Below, in pieces: positions 7,951 through 14,149 of a DNA stretch of 15,929 bases. The notes beneath the pieces are model-generated. The model had not been told where the DNA came from, searched no databases, and saw only the letters and a program-made list of their open reading frames with translations. The stretch lies in assembly GCA_002717305.1 (NCBI GenBank), contig PBDH01000012.1, forward strand, positions 1-15,929. The letters are read 5' to 3'. Numbering within the stretch: the first letter of the stretch is position 1; each line of letters opens with the position of its first letter. The DNA is from Gammaproteobacteria bacterium. GTDB lineage: Bacteria; Pseudomonadota; Gammaproteobacteria; Pseudomonadales; Litorivicinaceae. Made by a program: the position numbers and the translations under genes.

Positions 7951-8851
7951 GATCCAAGTTGCTTGCGCACTGATATGGCGCAACGAGCAGATCCTCCTTT
8001 CCAAGCGTCGCAGGAGTAGTCACTTGAGCGGCCTTTGGGAGTTTCCTGGGGGTAAGTTTGAACCGGGTGAGGAGCCCAGGACGTGTCTCAGTCGAGAGCT
8101 TTGGGAAGAACTCGGCATCACCCCCCGCACTACAAGTTTCATGTTTCAGATTCCTTGGACCTATGGCGAAGAGTCGGTTCGTCTGTGGGTCTATGAGGTG
8201 TCTAGTTTTGACGGTGAACCACAGGGACTTGAGGGCCAAGACGTCTCGTGGTTCCCTTCAGAGTTCCTGACCAAGCTCCAGATCCCGAGGGCCAATGACG
8301 CCATTGTTCGCGCGGTTGGTCTACCGAGGATCACTAAAATTTTTGATGCAAAGCTTGCCTGTGAACCGAAGACTTGGGTGAAAAAGACGCATGATAGAAG
8401 TGTCCTTTATCTCCGCGGTCTCCCCCCCGGGCGAGACCTTGAAGAAGCTATAGATTCCGCGATTGGAAACGGGCACCGGGTCATATTAACGCTCGATCAA
8501 CTAACTTGCTTCCGAGAGGGGTGCGGAGTCCACTTGAGAAAAAGTGATGGGGTTCAAGACGCACTGGAGTGTCTTAAAACACTCGATCGGCCGTGGCCAC
8601 TGACGTCAGGTATCCGCGATGAATCTGATATAGAACGTCAACGCGACTGGCCCTCAGATGCAGTATTTATCTCACCAGTCCGACAGACATTGAGTCATCT
8701 CGGCATGCCTTATCTTGGATGGAGCCGTTTTTCTGAGCTCGCGTGCGATCTGGGAGTACCCGCTTATGCATTAGGCGGGATGACAAGGTCAGATATTGAG
8801 GCAGTACAAAGACACTGGGGATTTGGAGTGGCAGGGATTAGCGGATTTTAG
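7931..8851 (+). CDS. Nudix hydrolase (MutT type) fused to a ThiE-like domain
   Basis: The first 130 or so residues are a MutT-type Nudix domain. From ATG 7931 the box reads G41-x5-E47-x7-R55-E56-L-x-E59-E60-x-G62 (GKFEPGE...RELWEELG). MutT enzymes clean 8-oxo-dGTP from the nucleotide pool. The remaining part (about 150-306) resembles the TIM-barrel of thiamine monophosphate synthase, seen in GVHL, FISPVRQTLSH, LGWSRF and PAYALGGM...GVAGISGF. The usual ThiE metal-binding Asp pair and the Gly-x-Ser-x-His signature are not recognisable, so this half is probably not an active synthase. Such two-domain proteins occur next to argJ/secA in other gammaproteobacteria. ATG 7919 would add four residues and is equally open. 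Neither start has a clear Shine-Dalgarno sequence; coupling to argJ is likely. Confidence 0.88.
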   Translation: MPSTGAEIQVACALIWRNEQILLSKRRRSSHLSGLWEFPGGKFEPGEEPRTCLSRELWEELGITPRTTSFMFQIPWTYGEESVRLWVYEVSSFDGEPQGLEGQDVSWFPSEFLTKLQIPRANDAIVRAVGLPRITKIFDAKLACEPKTWVKKTHDRSVLYLRGLPPGRDLEEAIDSAIGNGHRVILTLDQLTCFREGCGVHLRKSDGVQDALECLKTLDRPWPLTSGIRDESDIERQRDWPSDAVFISPVRQTLSHLGMPYLGWSRFSELACDLGVPAYALGGMTRSDIEAVQRHWGFGVAGISGF

Positions 8852-9048
8852 TGAGTATCGGCCTCGGGGTCATTAAAATCCTCTGGAATGGCTCGACCCG
8901 GTATTCGATGTCCCTCATCTGCCCATTCACCGAGATCAATCAAGCGGCAACGTTCCGAACAAAACGGACGAAAAGGATTGTCAGTGTGGTAACGATTCTC
9001 TTTTTGACATGTCGGGCAAGAAACAATCTGTCCTTTGTCGTTAGTCAT
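8848..9048 (-). CDS. yacG: DNA gyrase inhibitor YacG (zinc finger)
   Basis: This small protein has four zinc-binding cysteines, C11, C14, C30 and C34 (CPTC and FCSERC), followed by RLIDLGEWADEGHRIPG, the hallmark of YacG. In E. coli YacG binds the GyrB C-terminal region and blocks DNA binding by gyrase. The length is 66 residues from ATG 9048. An in-frame ATG at 9063 would add five residues and overlap coaE more. The ATG at 9048 overlaps the coaE stop by 8 bp, so translation is likely coupled. The 3' end overlaps the Nudix gene stop by 4 bp (TTAG, 8848-8851). Confidence 0.93.
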   Translation of the reverse strand: MTNDKGQIVSCPTCQKENRYHTDNPFRPFCSERCRLIDLGEWADEGHRIPGRAIPEDFNDPEADTH

Positions 9049-9628
9049 GGCTGAGGTTCCCATGCAGCGTATGGATTTGTTGAGCCAAAGATCTTAAATC
9101 ACCAGAATTATCAACCACGAAGGTTGCGTACTTAAGCCGCGCATGGCGCGGTAACTGAGCGGCAATTATTTTCTGAAAAGTATCCTCAGAGCATGAATCT
9201 CGCCGAACCCCGCGCGCTACCTGAATAGGTTCCGGTGTGTCAATAACGATAACCCCGTCAAGTGTCTCATGCTGTTTGGTCTCGATTAAGAGGGGAGAGC
9301 ATAAGATCTGGTATGGAGATTTCGAGCCTTTCCTGATCCACTCATCTAAAGCGTCTCCAACCAGAGGGTGTATTACCGATTCTACCGTTTGTTTTAGTGC
9401 CGGTGATTGATACATATCCTCACGTAGTCGCTGTCGGTCTAGGGCGCCACCAAAAAAGTACTGGTCTCCTATTGCTTCCGCCAAATTCCGAGCGCCCTCT
9501 GTTCCTGGATCGACAACCAACCGGGCAAGCTCGTCGGTATCGATCGTGTCGATGCCATATTCATTGAATATCTGCAGAGCAATCGTTTTGCCGCTGGCAA
9601 TACCACCGGTTAGTCCATATATCGGCAT
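9041..9628 (-). CDS. coaE: Dephospho-CoA kinase CoaE
   Basis: CoaE phosphorylates the 3'-hydroxyl of dephospho-CoA in the last step of coenzyme A synthesis. From ATG 9628 the protein begins MPIYGLTGGIASGKT, with the P-loop at residues 8-15, then DTIDTDELARLVV (the CoaE 'D-x-D' substrate region). The segments SPLLIET and RDS also fit the family. The length of 195 residues is usual. The frame stays open to an ATG at 9664, but that would put 12 extra residues before the P-loop strand. AAAGGAG at 9640-9646 is 11 bases before ATG 9628 and supports the shorter start. coaE-yacG is a widespread pair. Confidence 0.93.
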   Translation of the reverse strand: MPIYGLTGGIASGKTIALQIFNEYGIDTIDTDELARLVVDPGTEGARNLAEAIGDQYFFGGALDRQRLREDMYQSPALKQTVESVIHPLVGDALDEWIRKGSKSPYQILCSPLLIETKQHETLDGVIVIDTPEPIQVARGVRRDSCSEDTFQKIIAAQLPRHARLKYATFVVDNSGDLRSLAQQIHTLHGNLSHD

Positions 9629-9639
9629 AATTAGGCATA

Positions 9640-9646
9640 CTCCTTT
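9640..9646 (-). promoter_or_regulatory. Ribosome binding site of coaE
   Basis: On the minus strand AAAGGAG lies 11 bases before ATG 9628. The site is inside the longer alternative reading frame starting at 9664, which argues for the shorter CoaE. Confidence 0.55.
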
Positions 9647-9688
9647 GTAACAGGATGACTTCAAGGTTTAAACAACACAAGGAGGAGT

Positions 9689-9761
9689 CAAATAACTCAG
9701 AGAATAAATCTCGTTACTGATGGTGCAAGATTCCAGACCATGAGACTCTAAGAGTTATTTG
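9689..9761. repeat. Long imperfect inverted repeat / hairpin between coaE and the DUF393 gene
   Basis: CAAATAACTC (9689-9698) is perfectly complementary to GAGTTATTTG (9752-9761). Further in, AGAG (9699-9702) pairs with CTCT (9746-9749) across a two-base AA bulge. TCTC (9709-9712) pairs with GAGA (9742-9745), and TGGT (9721-9724) pairs with ACCA (9737-9740), leaving a 12-base loop. That makes 22 possible pairs in 73 bases. A local palindrome ACTCTAAGAGT (9745-9755) could form instead of the outer stem. No T-run follows on either strand, so it is not a typical terminator. It could be a structured leader of either divergent gene, an operator, or a small dispersed element. I see no target-site duplication. 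Confidence 0.6.
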
Positions 9762-9806
9762 TGCTTCATCGCTTGTAAATTTCAGTGCAACCCGCATCGA
9801 CCTCTT

Positions 9807-10187
9807 ATGACTAAAGTAACCGTTCTCTATAACGATAAATGTCCGGTATGTTCATTTGAAATCGAACATTATAGGAGTCTGTGCTCGAGGCGCGGCATAG
9901 ACCTTGAGTTTGAGAAAATATCAGCGGAGGGTCCTGTATTGACGGCGTCACGCTTGACCGCAGAAGATGCAAAGAAACGCCTCCATTTGGTGACTTCGGA
10001 TGGCAGGCTGTTGGTGGGTGTGGAGGCGTTCCTCGCGCTTTGGGCTGAGATGCCGGGATATCGTGTCCTAGGTCGGGTGGTTTCTATTCCTGGAATTCAC
10101 CACATCGCTTCCCTGCTTTATGATCGAGCCGTAGCACCAACACTGTTTTGGTTAGACCGTCGTCGTGAGAGACAGCAACGCGACTAG
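9807..10187 (+). CDS. DCC-family thiol-disulfide oxidoreductase-like protein (DUF393)
   Basis: From ATG 9807 the 126-residue protein starts TKVTVLYNDKCPVCSFEIEHY. The C12-P-V-C15 pair after 'YND' matches the D-x-x-C-x-x-C signature of the DUF393/DCC family, which has a thioredoxin-like fold. The middle part (LVGVEAFLALWAEMPGYR) also fits, since family members have 'G..A...lw...pg...'. The substrate is unknown. The frame is open back to a TTG at 9759 inside the hairpin, but those 16 residues have no family support. No good Shine-Dalgarno sequence precedes ATG 9807. An acyltransferase gene follows after 56 bp on the same strand, possibly in the same transcript. Confidence 0.82.
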   Translation: MTKVTVLYNDKCPVCSFEIEHYRSLCSRRGIDLEFEKISAEGPVLTASRLTAEDAKKRLHLVTSDGRLLVGVEAFLALWAEMPGYRVLGRVVSIPGIHHIASLLYDRAVAPTLFWLDRRRERQQRD

Positions 10188-10243
10188 TGCAACACTTGAT
10201 TAGACGATTTAGGTTCTGAAGAATAAGGCGGAATCCACGTGCC

Positions 10244-10954
10244 ATGAGGTTTATACAAATAGGTTTGCACCTCCTGTCGGGGCTCTGGATGTTGCACCGT
10301 GCAAAAAAGGTTGGCGACTTAGCAACAAGACGAGACGGTATTATGTCGTGGTCCGCTCGTATGCTTGCTATCCTTGGGGTTGAAAGTGAGCTTGTCACTG
10401 ATTTACCCACCAAACCAAGTTTGATTGTCGCCAACCATCTCTCTTGGTTGGACATACTTGTGCTCGGATCATTAATTCCTGTCCGATTCCTCTCGAAGGA
10501 TGAAATCCGTGGCTGGCCTGTCATAGGAAGCCTAGCGCGCGGAGCCCAAACATTATTTATTAAACGGGGTGATCGAGGTTCAGCTGAGAGGGCGATAGCG
10601 GAGATTGAGAGGGTCCTGAGATCTGAGGAATTTGTGGTTGTCTTCCCAGAAGGGACTTCTACCCACGGACCGATGCCTTCCCGTTTCAAAGGCAGGTTGA
10701 TTGAGGCGGCTCGCAGAGCCGAGGTAACCGTCTGTCCAGTAGCAATTTGTTACAGCGGGCCAGGAAAAGAATTCGCACCCTACGCTGGTGATGACGAGCT
10801 CGGGCTCCACATGAAACGGTTAGTGACCGCCCCACCAATCCGCGCATATGTCTCTGTCGGAGACCTCATTTCCCCAGATAAAATGACAATGCCTATCGCC
10901 AGAGAGGCTCAGTCAAGGGTGGAAAATATGCTGCGGTATCTCATGATTAAATAG
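10244..10954 (+). CDS. Lysophospholipid acyltransferase (PlsC family)
   Basis: This is a 236-residue 1-acyl-sn-glycerol-3-phosphate O-acyltransferase-type protein. Its catalytic motif is NHLSWLD (H65-x4-D70). The acceptor-binding motif is FPEGT (134-138), followed by FKGRLI (148-153). The segment RFLSKDEIRGWPVIGSLA, with TLFIKRGDRG after it, is typical of the PlsC domain. A hydrophobic N-terminus (about residues 3-17) probably sits on the inner membrane. It could make phosphatidic acid or acylate another lysolipid such as lyso-ornithine lipid; the exact acceptor cannot be assigned. The Shine-Dalgarno sequence is weak (AAGGCGG, about a dozen bases upstream). The last 8 bp overlap the asparaginase gene convergently. 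Confidence 0.9.
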   Translation: MRFIQIGLHLLSGLWMLHRAKKVGDLATRRDGIMSWSARMLAILGVESELVTDLPTKPSLIVANHLSWLDILVLGSLIPVRFLSKDEIRGWPVIGSLARGAQTLFIKRGDRGSAERAIAEIERVLRSEEFVVVFPEGTSTHGPMPSRFKGRLIEAARRAEVTVCPVAICYSGPGKEFAPYAGDDELGLHMKRLVTAPPIRAYVSVGDLISPDKMTMPIAREAQSRVENMLRYLMIK

Positions 10955-11939
10955 GTTTGCGCACTACTACTTGTCCGATAGGTAATCCCCTAGCGCTTCT
11001 AATTATTGGCTTGATTACGGCATTGGGCAATCGATTGATAAGATCTTTTTCACCAATAGTTGCGAGCAATTCGATTACCAGCGCCTCCTGCCCTCGGAGT
11101 GATCCGTCCTCGCATTTAAGTGCGAACCCTATATTTCGATCCGGAATAGTACCGAGGTAGACCCCTTCTGCCCCCATTTTTACCTGCAACCGTCCCTGTC
11201 CAGCTTGTAGTAGCTGGGAGTCTAGCCTTTCAGAGCCTGCTACCATGAAAGGAGCCCTCGCCTGTGCGTGTCGAAGTCGAGAAGCTGCGCGATTTAACTC
11301 GGTGGAAAAATGTCCAGCACCCAGCTTTGCAAATCCTAATGCCATTGTATCGAGTGGGAGTAAGTAGGTTGGGACAGAACACCCATCAGTCGCGTAGTCG
11401 AGTGAGTCGGCGTCTAAACCAAAAATTGTCGTCATGTGTTGGCGAATTCTGGCTTGCAAAGGATGTGCATAATCTGTGTATCCATCGGTTGACCAGCCCC
11501 TTTTCTTGCATATGGCCAGCATAGCCACATGTTTCCCTGAGCAGCAATGGTGTAACTGGGTCGCTGGGACATGGTCATGGCTGAGTTTTAATCTGACTGG
11601 CTCGGTAAAGGGTAGGGATACGCCGCATTCAAGGTCTTCTATCACGAGTCCCAGTTGTCCAAGCCATGCATTTACCAAAGCGACATGCTCAGGCTCACCA
11701 TTGTGGGATGCACAGGCGATCGCTAAATGATCATCTGTGAGCCCGAGTGCGTCGGCTGCTCCGCTCAGCACTAGCTCAAGTGCTTGTATCCACTTGGCAG
11801 CGGAACGCGGAAAGGTCTCTCTCTTTTTTTCGCCAAAGGCTAAAAGTTCAGCGCCGTCTGCATTAACGACGATACCATGTCCAATAGAGGAGCTTTCGAC
11901 GTACTGACCACGGGTGATTTCAACGATCCAAGGGTTCAA
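10947..11939 (-). CDS. L-asparaginase II, Rhizobium etli type (PF06089)
   Basis: This family hydrolyses L-asparagine and is unrelated to the E. coli AnsA/AnsB enzymes. By comparison with the R. etli enzyme ReAV, the expected active-site set is visible: S46-x-x-K49 (RSAAKW), S78 (CASHNGEPEH), C133 (HCCSGKH), C187 (DGCSVPT) and K254 (VKMGAEGV). Most members I know read K-P-x-Q after the S-x-x-K motif; here it is K-W-I-Q. The length of 330 residues is normal. The start is TTG 11939; no ATG, GTG or TTG lies upstream in frame after the HNH gene. A poor GGTGA is the only Shine-Dalgarno candidate. It begins 13 bp after the HNH stop, so the two may be cotranscribed. Confidence 0.88.
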   Translation of the reverse strand: MNPWIVEITRGQYVESSSIGHGIVVNADGAELLAFGEKKRETFPRSAAKWIQALELVLSGAADALGLTDDHLAIACASHNGEPEHVALVNAWLGQLGLVIEDLECGVSLPFTEPVRLKLSHDHVPATQLHHCCSGKHVAMLAICKKRGWSTDGYTDYAHPLQARIRQHMTTIFGLDADSLDYATDGCSVPTYLLPLDTMALGFAKLGAGHFSTELNRAASRLRHAQARAPFMVAGSERLDSQLLQAGQGRLQVKMGAEGVYLGTIPDRNIGFALKCEDGSLRGQEALVIELLATIGEKDLINRLPNAVIKPIIRSARGLPIGQVVVRKPI

Positions 11940-11952
11940 GCGGTCACCAATT

Positions 11953-12549
11953 TCAGTTTGGGGGGTAAGACTTGTTCAAAAAGGTCGGTTCCCGCAACCG
12001 GCTCTGCCGACTAAAGTTTGGTCTAAGAAATTCCATTTGATCCGTGCGAATTCGATGTGAGTTTATCAGGGCCAGATATTCTGCGTGATTTGGCGTGTAT
12101 GGGAGCGCCAATAATTCCATATTGGTCTCATGGAGTAATTTGTTTCCTTTGAATTGATTACAACGTCGGCAGGCAGAGACCACGTTCCTCCATGAGTCGT
12201 CACCACCCCTAGAGATTGGTACTACATGATCCCTTGTCAGGTCCCTTTCTCCGTGGCTTTTGCCGCAGTATAGACAAAGGTGCTGGTCCCGGCGAAATAG
12301 GGAGGTATTAGTCAGATTCGGGGTTCGCCTTGCAAGATCATAGACTCGCCCATCGCAAGCTATGATCGAATGAAGTGTTAACTGCGACTGCTCACCCGTG
12401 AGGCGAGACCGTCCGCCTCGGACGATCATAAATGGAGAGCCGAGCGTCCAAGCCACCATCCCTCGTGCCTGCAAGGTTACGGCTTCCTCCCAGTTTAACC
12501 AGTCGACCGGGGAGCCGGCGATGTTTAGACGCAAAATACGCTCGTGCAT
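11953..12549 (-). CDS. HNH endonuclease family protein
   Basis: The 198-residue protein has an N-terminal segment (RILRLNIAGSPVDWLNWEEA, then ARGMVAWTLG) typical of a chromosomal HNH family common in proteobacteria and cyanobacteria. A zinc-stabilised HNH core follows: C92-x2-C95 (CLYC), D107-H108 in LTRDHVVPISRGG, N122, and C127-x2-C130-N131 (CRRCN). The conserved MELLALPYTPNHAEYLAL and DQMEFLR segments close the domain. The biological role of this family is not settled; it is usually a lone housekeeping gene, not part of a restriction system. ATG 12549 is preceded by GAGGA (12556-12560), which decides it over GTG 12555. Confidence 0.9.
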   Translation of the reverse strand: MHERILRLNIAGSPVDWLNWEEAVTLQARGMVAWTLGSPFMIVRGGRSRLTGEQSQLTLHSIIACDGRVYDLARRTPNLTNTSLFRRDQHLCLYCGKSHGERDLTRDHVVPISRGGDDSWRNVVSACRRCNQFKGNKLLHETNMELLALPYTPNHAEYLALINSHRIRTDQMEFLRPNFSRQSRLREPTFLNKSYPPN

Positions 12550-12665
12550 CAGCACTCCTCAGAAAAACCTATAGGGTTTTGTAGCATTTTAACCTCATTA
12601 GACTGGGCATTTGCACCATTCTCTGTCTGTAGCAGATCAATTTCATCGAGACCGGCGTAAACCTT

Positions 12666-13376
12666 CTATGGCATTTTAAGTGGACGACCACCATCTAATG
12701 GAAGGATTGTACCCGTGGTGTACAAGTTGGACTGGAGGTAACAAATGGCCTCGATTGCAACCCCGTATCCCGGTACTTGCCGTAGCACGCTTTTCTCAAT
12801 GGTTCGTGAACGGTAGCCCGCGTCGTCGTCGTGACGGAACTCAAGAAGTGCCGGGCATAGTGCGTTTACGCGAATCTTCGGGGCATACTTTTTTGCTTGG
12901 CTTTTGGTCAGATTTAACATGGCGCTCTTCGAGGCAGCGTAGGCCATGTGTTGATCACTTCCACGGTTGGCAACGTGGTCTGAAATGTTTACTATCGAAG
13001 GGTTGCTCGATTTCAATAGGGCACTCTTGAGCGCTTCAGTGAGAGCCATCGATGCTCCAACATGAATGCGCATCATAAGCGCAAGATTGGTCAAATCGCT
13101 CGGCCCGCCTGGGTCTGTGATCCAGCTTGAGGCATTGTGCACGATCGACTGAAGCGTCTTACACCGACCTTTCAGGGTGCCGGCTGCCGCGGTTATTTCT
13201 GCGTCAGTAGAAAAATCCGCATGGATACAGACTGCACCGGCCTGCCTCAATTTCTCGAGCTCGGGACGTTCGCTTCGGAAGGTGATTACAACGGGCTGGT
13301 TGTTTTCGAGATAGTGCGTCGCAAGTGCAAAGCCGAGACGCGTTGCACCCCCTGTTATAAGAATCGGATCGCTCAT
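12666..13376 (-). CDS. folM: Dihydromonapterin reductase FolM (SDR family)
   Basis: FolM reduces dihydromonapterin to tetrahydromonapterin and can reduce dihydrofolate. The 236 residues follow the E. coli FolM pattern closely: PILITGG...RLG (NADP-binding TGGxxxxG, residues 8-15), AGAVCIHADFST, IVHNAS (the NNAG counterpart, HNAS 80-83), RGSDQHMAYAASK (catalytic Y146 and K150), DDDAGYR and the terminal LDGGRPLK. S132 is in the usual serine position (NISDHV). The longer reading frame upstream to 13493 is rejected because ATG 13376 overlaps the stop of the preceding gene as ATGA and starts right before the first beta strand. A single TAG ends the gene; the frame is then open for 38 more codons. 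Confidence 0.92.
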   Translation of the reverse strand: MSDPILITGGATRLGFALATHYLENNQPVVITFRSERPELEKLRQAGAVCIHADFSTDAEITAAAGTLKGRCKTLQSIVHNASSWITDPGGPSDLTNLALMMRIHVGASMALTEALKSALLKSSNPSIVNISDHVANRGSDQHMAYAASKSAMLNLTKSQAKKYAPKIRVNALCPALLEFRHDDDAGYRSRTIEKSVLRQVPGYGVAIEAICYLQSNLYTTGTILPLDGGRPLKMP

Positions 13377-13660
13377 GCTGTGAATTCGTCTTGCTGGATT
13401 GGATCCTTCATTTGAAAAAAGGCGTGAGAGAGTTGCAAGGGTGACGGCCAATAATTTCGTTCGCTGCGCCAGTGCTGTTCTGCTTCTTTGCAAAGGGTAT
13501 CAAACGCTTGATTGAAGGGATGATGAGGGTCCATGGGATCGCCATCATGCATTTGATCAAGCCCAAGCTCATACTGACGGCGCCGAAACCATTTCGCTAG
13601 ACTCTGATATTCGCGAGAATGAAGAGAGGTATTTTCAGGTTCTGTAATAACGCTATACAT
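13373..13660 (-). CDS. Unknown 95-residue protein upstream of folM
   Basis: I do not recognise this protein. From ATG 13660 it has 95 residues, is hydrophilic and rich in aromatic and charged residues, and has no signal peptide or membrane segment. Noticeable parts are REYQSLAKWFRRRQYELG (probable amphipathic helix), the turn-like HDGDPMDPHHPFNQAF, and AEQHWRSERNYWPSPLQLSHAF. There is no cysteine pair or known motif. The start shares its A with the stop of the preceding gene (TGATG), and the stop overlaps folM (ATGA). This double coupling argues strongly that it is a real gene made together with its neighbours. An ATG at 13717 is open but lies inside the upstream gene and is less likely. Confidence 0.7.
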   Translation of the reverse strand: MYSVITEPENTSLHSREYQSLAKWFRRRQYELGLDQMHDGDPMDPHHPFNQAFDTLCKEAEQHWRSERNYWPSPLQLSHAFFQMKDPIQQDEFTA

Positions 13661-14118
13661 CAGAGCGCATTCAATTTGGGTCCCAGCGGGACACGGACTA
13701 CTGAGTCGGTCATCCAACTATCGATATGATCACCGCCTATTTGTCTTGAGAGTGACCACAGATAACCCGCCACCTCTCCATTGGTTCCTACCACTACTAG
13801 CGGTACAGCTACTACGTTACTACCTCTGAATCTTGGCTCGCCGAGTGTTCGACTTGCGTGGTTAATGAGTGGCGCATACGTTGGCTGCTCCACAATAGCC
13901 TTGAAATGCCAAAACGGGCCGGTTGCTCTTTTATTGGATGGGCTTGCAAACTGAAATGCTTGCTGAAGCCCGGCATCGGGTGTGGGTGAGTCATTATCTG
14001 CCATGCCACCCAGAACAATTTCTACGACATCTGTTGGTGAAAAATTGGGCGAAGGAGTTTTATCGTATCCCAAAGAAACGGATGAAATTCCCAGTAAAAG
14101 ACACAACAGCCAGCGCAT
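13660..14118 (-). CDS. Small exported protein, DUF4864-like
   Basis: The 152-residue protein begins with MRWLLCLLLGISSVSLG, a likely Sec signal peptide cleaved near residue 17. The mature part has the sequence TDVVEIVLGGMADND..PDAGLQQAFQFASPSNKRATGPF, then HFKAIV, YAPLINH, LWSLSRQ and SWMTDSVVR. This layout reminds me of the DUF4864-type family found in bacteria and photosynthetic eukaryotes, whose function is unknown; the family link is tentative. ATG 14118 is preceded by AGGGGAG at a good distance (7 bases from the G-run). It lies 31 bp after the pdeM stop and is coupled to the next gene by TGATG. Why an exported protein sits in this unit is unclear. Confidence 0.75.
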   Translation of the reverse strand: MRWLLCLLLGISSVSLGYDKTPSPNFSPTDVVEIVLGGMADNDSPTPDAGLQQAFQFASPSNKRATGPFWHFKAIVEQPTYAPLINHASRTLGEPRFRGSNVVAVPLVVVGTNGEVAGYLWSLSRQIGGDHIDSWMTDSVVRVPLGPKLNAL

Positions 14119-14149
14119 ATTCGATCTCCCCTAGGGAAATTATTGGGGT

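Noticed and set aside
9689..9761. Possible integron attC site
   Set aside because: The inverted repeat contains AAATAAC and GTTATTT, but these do not fit the RYYYAAC / GTTRRRY boxes, and there is no integrase or cassette array in the window.
9759..9806. N-terminal extension of the DUF393 protein from TTG 9759
   Set aside because: It begins inside the hairpin arm, has no family similarity, and ATG 9807 sits right before the conserved first strand.
11953..12549. HNH gene as part of a restriction or homing system
   Set aside because: There is no methyltransferase, intron or phage gene nearby, and the N- and C-terminal segments match a common chromosomal HNH family.
12564..12580. AAAACC-TATAG-GGTTTT hairpin as a terminator after folM
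   Set aside because: The stem has only 6 bp with two GC pairs, lacks a proper T-run, and sits just before the HNH ribosome binding site. It is too weak to call.
13377..13493. N-terminal extension of FolM
   Set aside because: This stretch is the coding region of the 95-residue gene in another frame, and the ATGA overlap fixes the FolM start at 13376.
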